Source of the DNA: Cryomorphaceae bacterium
GTDB lineage: Bacteria > Bacteroidota > Bacteroidia > Flavobacteriales > Schleiferiaceae
Direction: 5' to 3'
Length of the DNA: 10,789 bases
NCBI GenBank assembly: GCA_003451355.1
Contig: DMDX01000055.1
Location: 1-10,789, forward strand
The stretch's first letter is position 1; every line of letters begins with the position of its first letter. The position numbers and the translations under genes were made by a program. The notes below the pieces were generated by a model. The model was not told the DNA's origin. It searched no databases and saw only the letters and a list, made by a program, of their open reading frames with translations. Shown here piece by piece: positions 5,573 to 10,789 of this stretch.

Positions 5573-8051
5573 TGCGGCGGCGCTTGAATTCGATCCAAAG
5601 GGCGAATCCGAGCGAAGCAAGCAGCAGCAATGAGAAGCCGCCGTCGAGCATGCTTCCGGTCGTGTAGGTCTCGGGAGCAAAAGTGAATACCACTTCTTTG
5701 GTTCCGGCCGGAATCACTGCAGCACGCAGCACGTAGTTCACGCGGGCCACCGGAATCTCTACTCCGTCGGCCGTAGCCACCCAGCGCTGGCCGGGAACCT
5801 CGTAGAAGATCTCAGAGAACACCGCTGTGGAGTTCGCCGTCAGTCCCTCAACCGTGTACGTCATCACCTTCGGGTCATAGGCCGTGAGGGTGATGCGCGC
5901 GGTCGAATCCGGAGCCTGTGAATTCATCAGACGCTCTGCATCGACGCCCTGCTCGACAATGGCCGTCTGCATCGGGTCAAATCCGCTCAACGCAGCCATG
6001 GCTTCGTCGGCGTTCGCCACTTGGCGGATTTCGGCGGGGAACCACGCGTTGCCGCACGCACTCATGTTGGGCTGGGCCTGCATGACTCCGGTTTGTTGGT
6101 CCTGCATGATGACCCACTTGGTGTTGAGCATGCTAAATGCGGCGATGTTGCCCTGCGAAAGCTGGCGCTCAATCAGGTCTTGGTAGCGGGCCAGCTTGGC
6201 GCCGTGGTAGCCGCCAATGCTCTTGTGGAAGTACGACGTGTAGCTGTCGCTCGTCAGGCCGGACGTCGTGTTGTACACGCGGTAGTGCAGGTCCGTATCC
6301 TTGAGAATGAACTCGTCGGCAGGCGTCGGCGCAAAGGCTGCGTTGAATTCACGCTCGCTGACAAAGTCGTCGGAACCAAGCTGGTCGCGGTCAAACGTCC
6401 ACTGATCGGCCACGACGAGTCCCACGAGGGCGGCTGCGAACATGGCGGGCTTGACACGGCCCTTGAGCTGAAGCCAAAGCAGCGCTGCGGCAGCGAGCAC
6501 AAAAAGAAGGCTGCGCCATGCAGAACTACGCATCAAGTTGGCTCGGTCCTCTTCGATGATTCCGAGGTCAAATCCTTGCTGGTCAAGGTTGGCGTCGTTC
6601 AAACCTTCAAGTGAGAACAGGGCGGGGCCGATGAGGGCTACAAGAAGTGCGATTCCGCCTGAAATTCCGGCAGCCATCAACAGCTTGCGCTGTTTTTGGT
6701 CGGCACTCAAGTCACCTGAAATCCACTGCTGAAGGCCCACAAAACCGAGGTAAGGCACCGTCAAAAAGGCGACCACGAGGGCCATCGACGGCACGCGGAA
6801 CTTGTTGTACAGCGGTAAGGTGTCAAACAGCAGGCGGTTGACCGACTCGAGGTTTTTGCCCCACGCAAGCACGAGGCTTACGAGCAGGGCGCCTAGGACC
6901 CAGTTGCGGGTGGTTCCGCGCACGGTCAAGAGGCCGAGCACAAAGAGAAAGACCGCCACGGCGCCCAGGTAGTAGGCTCCGTTCACGAGGCTTTGGTCGC
7001 CCCAGTAGAGAAAGGATCCGCTGTACTGGTTGACGGTTTCGCGAAGTCGTTCGCCGCCCAAACCTTGCTGCTGAAAGATACGCGACAGGGTTTCATAGGT
7101 TTTGGTGTCGCTGTAGTCCTGCTTGGCTCCGCCGCCCATTAGGTTTGGGATAAACAGGTTGAGCGATTCAGTCATGCCGTACGACCACGACATGGCGTAG
7201 TCAAAGTCAAGTCCCTCAGCCTTGGCTGCAGGGGCCGCGGTGCTGTCAGCGATCGGAGTGAGGTCCGAATGGCCGCCCCGCATGGTGGCGTTGGTGTAGG
7301 CATAGGTCGACCACAAGTTGCCGATGTTGGGGCCGATTCCGACCACCGCTGCGCCGAGCAGCAGCAACGAGCGAAGTACCCACTGCTTGAGCGCGCCTTC
7401 GCGCACCGCCGCCACGAGGTAGGCTACCGAAACCGCCAGCACCGGAATCGCCGTGTAGTAGGTGATCTGAAAGTGGTTGGATTGGATGCTCAGCCCCGTG
7501 GCCAACGCCGCTACAAAGAATCCAAGCGCAGTGCGGCCTCGGTAGGTGAGGAGCACGCCGAGCACCAACGGAGCCATATAGGCCGCCGTGCGAATCTTGG
7601 CGTTGTGCCCAGCCGCCAGCGAAATGATAAAGAAGGCGCTGAATCCGAACGCCACGGCGCCGGCCACGCTCAACCATGGGTCGACTTTTTCGCCGCGAAG
7701 CAAAAAGAAGAATCCGAGCATGAGCAGGGCGACGATGTACACACCGGACTCGTGCACGAGTACTTTTTGGAGGCCAACTTCAATGTAGCGAAGGACATTA
7801 TTTGGATAGAACGTCGACATCTGAAAGGTGGGCATACCGCTAAACATGGCGTTGGTCCACAGCGGCTCTTCGCCTTTTTCGGCCCGGTAGTCTACGATTT
7901 CTTTGCCCTTGGCAATTCCCAACTTGATGTCGTCTTGCGGAATTTGCTTGCCCTGAAAGACCACAGGCGCAAAGTAGATGAGGTTGACCGCAATAAGTGC
8001 GAGGACGGGATAGAGCCACGAGCGGCTGGCAGTTCGAAGAACGTCATTCAT
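5565..8051 (-). CDS. YfhO-family polytopic membrane protein (putative GT-C-type glycosyltransferase)
   Basis: This 828-residue protein has a first membrane helix at about 12-31, then many more up to about residue 545, a large soluble domain (about 550-795) and a final helix near 803-820 followed by FKRRRSA. Family-typical stretches include LWTNAMFSGMPTFQ (64-77), SYGMTESLNLFIPNLMGGG, YWGDQSLVNGAYYLGA and LPLYNKFRVPSMALV. An acidic pair, D40-D41, lies in the first extracytoplasmic loop, where GT-C enzymes keep catalytic acids. B. subtilis YfhO is implicated in lipoteichoic-acid glycosylation from a lipid-linked sugar; the Bacteroidota role is uncertain, but periplasmic sugar transfer to a surface glycan would fit. 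The ATG at 8051 is preferred over an in-frame ATG at 8084 because MNDVLRTASRSWLYP gives a short cytoplasmic start before helix 1. It heads an operon with the GT4 gene and is divergent from the flippase. Confidence 0.87.
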   Translation of the reverse strand: MNDVLRTASRSWLYPVLALIAVNLIYFAPVVFQGKQIPQDDIKLGIAKGKEIVDYRAEKGEEPLWTNAMFSGMPTFQMSTFYPNNVLRYIEVGLQKVLVHESGVYIVALLMLGFFFLLRGEKVDPWLSVAGAVAFGFSAFFIISLAAGHNAKIRTAAYMAPLVLGVLLTYRGRTALGFFVAALATGLSIQSNHFQITYYTAIPVLAVSVAYLVAAVREGALKQWVLRSLLLLGAAVVGIGPNIGNLWSTYAYTNATMRGGHSDLTPIADSTAAPAAKAEGLDFDYAMSWSYGMTESLNLFIPNLMGGGAKQDYSDTKTYETLSRIFQQQGLGGERLRETVNQYSGSFLYWGDQSLVNGAYYLGAVAVFLFVLGLLTVRGTTRNWVLGALLVSLVLAWGKNLESVNRLLFDTLPLYNKFRVPSMALVVAFLTVPYLGFVGLQQWISGDLSADQKQRKLLMAAGISGGIALLVALIGPALFSLEGLNDANLDQQGFDLGIIEEDRANLMRSSAWRSLLFVLAAAALLWLQLKGRVKPAMFAAALVGLVVADQWTFDRDQLGSDDFVSEREFNAAFAPTPADEFILKDTDLHYRVYNTTSGLTSDSYTSYFHKSIGGYHGAKLARYQDLIERQLSQGNIAAFSMLNTKWVIMQDQQTGVMQAQPNMSACGNAWFPAEIRQVANADEAMAALSGFDPMQTAIVEQGVDAERLMNSQAPDSTARITLTAYDPKVMTYTVEGLTANSTAVFSEIFYEVPGQRWVATADGVEIPVARVNYVLRAAVIPAGTKEVVFTFAPETYTTGSMLDGGFSLLLLASLGFALWIEFKRRRSA

Positions 8052-8068
8052 AGTGCGCAAGTTTACGG

Positions 8069-8076
8069 CAAAATGA
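8069..8076 (-). promoter_or_regulatory. Possible -7 element for the YfhO gene
   Basis: On the minus strand this reads TCATTTTG, one base off TAnnTTTG, and ends 17 bases before the YfhO ATG. No clear -33 TTG is seen. Placement in a divergent intergenic region makes a promoter necessary somewhere here, but this exact site is weakly supported. Confidence 0.25.
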
Positions 8077-8122
8077 TGGACCACATTCGCACTGCGGCTC
8101 AGCTTCCGCGGATTAATTCCCC

Positions 8123-8130
8123 TAAGTTTG
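8123..8130 (+). promoter_or_regulatory. -7 element of the flippase operon promoter
   Basis: TAAGTTTG is a perfect match to the Bacteroidota TAnnTTTG element and lies 23 bases before the flippase TTG start, predicting a leader of about 15-18 bases. The -33 region lacks a clean TTG. It would drive the flippase, GT2 and methyltransferase genes together. Confidence 0.45.
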
Positions 8131-8153
8131 CACTTGAACTAAGTTGGTGAACC

Positions 8154-9614
8154 TTGGGTGTTGTCGTCCGTCAAAGCAGTCTGGTAAGCATTTTTGGCCT
8201 CATTGGGGTCGGAGTCGCTGCATTGACGGCGTTTTGGCTGCTTCCGTTGGCCTTCCCGGACCGGCCTGAAGACTACGGTCTGCTGCGCTGGATCATTTCG
8301 GTGGCGACCATTTTGGGCCTCGTACTGCATGCGGGGCTTCCGCAGACGGTGATCACGTTTGTTCCGCGTTGGAATTCGGTACAGCGCGCCCAGTTTTTTA
8401 CCTACGGATGGGTGGTCATCCTCGCCCTCACCGCGTTGGCGGCCGGAACCGTAGCGCTATGGCTTTGGCCTTGGTTCGATCGGTTCAACTTAGACACGGA
8501 ACTGGGTTTGTCAACGACCCTAGCGGTGATTCTAATGGCTGCTGCGTTTACGGTGCACGAGTGGTACCTCGGGTGGTTTACGGCGAATGGTCGAATCGCC
8601 TTGCCCCAAATTGTGAAGGATTTTGGACGAAAGACTAGCTTTTTATTGGCAATAGTAATCTACCTCATCTGGAAACCCGAATTGCCTGTAGTTATTCTGG
8701 GGTTGGCGCTCTGGTACGTGCTGCTGACTGCCGGCCTTATTCTGGTCTACCACCGCACGGTGCACGAGCCACTGGGGTCGCTTCAGGCCCAGCCTGAGGG
8801 TCAAAAGTATGCCCTCTGGTTGCTTTGGTCTTTGGCTACACAAATGGTATTCGGGCAGTTGGATATTTTGCTTTTGGGCCGTTGGGTTGGTCTCGATGAA
8901 GTGGCGCGCTACAGTATCGCGTTTCAAATCGGAATCGTGCTGGGTGTTCCCTCCAAGTCCATGAATCAGGCGATTCGCCCCTTTGTCGCGCAGTACTGGG
9001 CTGAGGGCAGGCGTGCGGAGCTCCGCGCACTTATGCTGCGAAGCGCCCAAAGCCAATGGGGCGTGAGTATTCTTTTGTACATGCTCATTCTCGCGGTACT
9101 GCCTGCCGTGTACACGCTTTTACCCGCCGCCTACCAAGACCGCGGACCCATGATTGCCGCGGTGGCTGGCGCAACCCAAATGATGTACATCGCCACGGGT
9201 GCCACAGGGATGGTCCTGCTCACCAGCGAAAAGTTTCGCCACGACTGGTACGCCAACGTCATCATGATTGTGCTCTCGGTTGGCTTTGCCGCGTGGGCCG
9301 TGCCCCAGTGGGGCGCACTCGGAATGGCGTGGTCGCTCTTGGCGGCCGCAGTCATCTACAACAGCTTTAGAATGCTCCAGCTCTGGAGGTGGTTTCAAAT
9401 CTCAGCTTTTGACCATACGTTTTGGAGGTTCCTTCCGTGGGTGGGTGCCGCGGCCATGCTGCATTGGCTTCTGCCGGGTCTCGGCTTGGGCGTCTGGTCG
9501 ATTGCGGGACTAGAGCTCGGTGCACAATGTGCGTTGTTTGGGGTCGCCAATGCGCTACTGAATTTTGCTCCGGACCTACGCGTCCCATCCCTCATCGCTC
9601 GGTTTGCGTCATGA
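8154..9614 (+). CDS. Polysaccharide flippase, MOP/Wzx-like
   Basis: This 486-residue hydrophobic protein has about a dozen predicted membrane segments spread along its length, the size and layout of MOP-superfamily oligosaccharide flippases. It would move undecaprenyl-linked glycan units from the cytoplasmic to the periplasmic face of the inner membrane. The start is a TTG. An in-frame TGA at 8148-8150 excludes anything further upstream, and the TTG start yields MGVVVRQSS, the conserved opening (MGxVxRQS) of the Bacteroidota branch of this family. A loop sequence, FGQLDILLLGRWVGLDEVARYSIAFQIG, is also typical: a charged helix followed by the mid-protein repeat. The stop TGA overlaps the ATG of the GT2 gene in an ATGA. 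The glycan moved is unknown. The symbol wzx is not assigned because the polymer type is not established. Confidence 0.88.
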   Translation: MGVVVRQSSLVSIFGLIGVGVAALTAFWLLPLAFPDRPEDYGLLRWIISVATILGLVLHAGLPQTVITFVPRWNSVQRAQFFTYGWVVILALTALAAGTVALWLWPWFDRFNLDTELGLSTTLAVILMAAAFTVHEWYLGWFTANGRIALPQIVKDFGRKTSFLLAIVIYLIWKPELPVVILGLALWYVLLTAGLILVYHRTVHEPLGSLQAQPEGQKYALWLLWSLATQMVFGQLDILLLGRWVGLDEVARYSIAFQIGIVLGVPSKSMNQAIRPFVAQYWAEGRRAELRALMLRSAQSQWGVSILLYMLILAVLPAVYTLLPAAYQDRGPMIAAVAGATQMMYIATGATGMVLLTSEKFRHDWYANVIMIVLSVGFAAWAVPQWGALGMAWSLLAAAVIYNSFRMLQLWRWFQISAFDHTFWRFLPWVGAAAMLHWLLPGLGLGVWSIAGLELGAQCALFGVANALLNFAPDLRVPSLIARFAS

Positions 9615-10522
9615 ACTCGATTCCGCTCATCAGCGTCATTATCACGACCTACCAATCTGAGCGCACGATTCTGCGGTTGGTGGACTCTATTCTGGGTCAA
9701 AAAGGGCGCGGAACCCTATTTGCACTTGAAATTCTGGCGTTCGACGACGGTTCAAGCGACCAGACGGTGGCACTTCTCGCAGAGCGGGGCATCGCTGCAG
9801 TGGTGAACACCACCAATTCTGGAGGGCCGAACTGGGGCCGGAATTGCGGCCTTCGCCAGGCAAAAGGGGACTGGATTTCAATCGCCGACCACGACGACGA
9901 ATGGGTCGTGGACCGCCTTGAAGCACTCCTGCAGTTTGCTGATGGGGTGCCAATTGTGAGTTCTGGGTTCATTTTGCGCAACGCGTCGTTGGGCCAAGAT
10001 CAAGTTCGTTCGTGCACGCAAGGGGTACGGGATTTTGCCCCCAATGTGGCCTTTATCCAGCGCTTGCTGCGCCAGAAAAATGGTCAGAATATGTACATCG
10101 GTGGACTGCTGCTCCGCTCGGATCGTGCACACGTCCACTTTGAAGAAGTCCACGGCCAATTGGACTTTGACTGGCTTTTAAGGGTTACTGAGGGTTGTGC
10201 TACCCGTGAAGTGTGCCGTCCGCTGTTCATTCGGCACGTCGAGGGGAGCAACCTCTCGCTGAATTCGACCTACCGCGATCGCGATTTTGAATTTGCCATG
10301 CACACATTGAGCGAGTTAGCGGCGCGCTACCCTTCAGAAGTCAAGGTATCAAGGGCCCGCTGGCACGGAAGCTATGGGCGGTACTGGTACACCGTTGGCG
10401 AATTTGCAAAAGCCCGCCACCATTTTCTGAGGTCAGACTGGTCGCTTGCGGTCATCTTCTATTTTGCGACCACCTTTGTCGGCGGAAACTGGATTCGCAA
10501 ACGCGTTCAGATCTTCGGATAA
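9611..10522 (+). CDS. GT2-family glycosyltransferase
   Basis: This 303-residue GT-A fold enzyme shows the whole N-terminal signature. SVIITTY is at residues 8-14 (first beta strand), FDDGSSD at 44-50 binds the nucleotide, NSGGPNWGRNCGLRQAKGDW at 69-88 is the conserved middle, and the metal-binding acidic cluster DHDDEW is at 93-98. The C-terminal third (RHVEGSNLSLN, then a basic, aromatic-rich helix region) is the less conserved acceptor part. It probably acts at the cytoplasmic membrane face to extend the lipid-linked glycan carried by the adjacent flippase. The ATG at 9611 is chosen because it directly precedes the signature and overlaps the flippase stop (ATGA), implying translational coupling; the same frame stays open upstream to 9422, but only as a shadow of the flippase. 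The sugar specificity cannot be told. Confidence 0.92.
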   Translation: MNSIPLISVIITTYQSERTILRLVDSILGQKGRGTLFALEILAFDDGSSDQTVALLAERGIAAVVNTTNSGGPNWGRNCGLRQAKGDWISIADHDDEWVVDRLEALLQFADGVPIVSSGFILRNASLGQDQVRSCTQGVRDFAPNVAFIQRLLRQKNGQNMYIGGLLLRSDRAHVHFEEVHGQLDFDWLLRVTEGCATREVCRPLFIRHVEGSNLSLNSTYRDRDFEFAMHTLSELAARYPSEVKVSRARWHGSYGRYWYTVGEFAKARHHFLRSDWSLAVIFYFATTFVGGNWIRKRVQIFG

Positions 10523-10537
10523 ACCCTATTGTACATC

Positions 10538-10789
10538 ATGATACAACGACTCAAGGACTGGTATACCGCAGCGAAGCAGGACCGCGCGGCACGAACGCGC
10601 AACGCAGAACTCGTGCGCAGCCTCGACCGCACAGAGGTTGCTCATTTCGTGGTGCATCCCGACGATCGTGCCACATGGTACGGCAACAGCTACGGCGGTT
10701 TTTATGCCGTTCCGCCCCAAAATCGCCGCGAGGCGGTGGTGTATTCGGTCGGAATTGGTCAAGATATCAGTTTTGACCGCGCCATTCAC
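10538..10789 (+). CDS. FkbM-type SAM-dependent methyltransferase, N-terminal part (runs off right edge)
   Basis: The frame is open from the ATG at 10538 to the window edge: 84 codons without a stop. Residues 47-56 (WYGNSYGGFY) and 68-80 (VYSVGIGQDISFD) match the beginning of FkbM-family methyltransferases. The GIGQD stretch is the glycine-rich SAM-binding loop, and the SFD that follows is characteristic of this group. These enzymes O-methylate sugars or small molecules, and in polysaccharide loci they often methylate glycan residues. The start lies 15 bases after the GT2 stop with no promoter-like element between, so it belongs to the flippase operon. The catalytic C-terminal part is outside the window; related small methyltransferase groups with the same N-terminal pattern remain possible. 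Confidence 0.72.
   Translation, partial: MIQRLKDWYTAAKQDRAARTRNAELVRSLDRTEVAHFVVHPDDRATWYGNSYGGFYAVPPQNRREAVVYSVGIGQDISFDRAIH

Noticed and set aside
7269..8150. A 293-codon open frame on the plus strand, antisense to YfhO
   Set aside because: The translation is rich in Arg, His and Gln with no domain pattern, and it is the complement of well-supported membrane helices. It also runs across the divergent promoter region.
9422..9610. Upstream extension of the GT2 reading frame by 63 codons
   Set aside because: It lies inside the flippase coding region, and the extra residues match nothing in GT2 enzymes. The ATG at 9611 directly precedes the signature.
10526..10789. An 87-codon minus-strand frame at the right edge
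   Set aside because: It is antisense to the methyltransferase frame, which has recognisable FkbM motifs; the minus-strand product has none.

Overview
The window looks like a chromosomal segment of a Bacteroidota bacterium, most likely of the Flavobacteriales type but with a G+C that is high for that group (mid-50s percent by eye). Three things point there. CarB is the short, roughly 950-residue form that ends where the C-terminal allosteric domain would begin. The intergenic regions carry Bacteroidota-type -7 promoter elements (TAnnTTTG) and no convincing Shine-Dalgarno sequences. The YfhO, GT4 and MGVVxRQS-type flippase proteins read like members of Bacteroidota envelope-polysaccharide loci. 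The genus cannot be named from this sequence alone. No rRNA, tRNA, CRISPR array, insertion sequence, integrase or attachment site was found.

Layout, left to right. (1) Positions 1-1102, minus strand: a short-chain dehydrogenase/reductase gene followed, with a 4-base ATGA overlap, by a 2-oxoglutarate/Fe(II) oxygenase gene that runs off the left edge. (2) Positions 1103-1198: a compact divergent promoter region. (3) Positions 1199-4319, plus strand: rpmH (ribosomal protein L34), a strong intrinsic terminator, then carB (carbamoyl-phosphate synthase large subunit). (4) Positions 4304-8051, minus strand: a YfhO-family membrane protein gene followed, with an 8-base overlap, by a GT4 glycosyltransferase gene whose tail overlaps the carB tail convergently by 16 bases. 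(5) Positions 8052-8153: a second divergent promoter region. (6) Positions 8154 to the right edge, plus strand: a Wzx/MOP-type polysaccharide flippase (TTG start), a GT2 glycosyltransferase (ATGA overlap) and the first 84 codons of an FkbM-type methyltransferase.

How the genes fit together. rpmH and carB are housekeeping genes (ribosome; pyrimidine and arginine precursor supply). From 4304 rightward the window is the edge of a cell-surface glycan locus: glycosyltransferases build a lipid-linked sugar chain, the flippase moves it across the inner membrane, YfhO may add a sugar on the periplasmic side, and the methyltransferase may cap or decorate a sugar. The SDR/oxygenase pair on the left has no obvious pathway link to the rest.

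Coding density is very high. No gene-free stretch exceeds about 115 bases, and most gene junctions are overlaps. I saw no clear sign of a new defence or mobile system. The points most worth checking are a possible leaderless promoter for the SDR gene, the mirrored 3' ends of carB and the GT4 gene, and CarB's missing regulatory domain.
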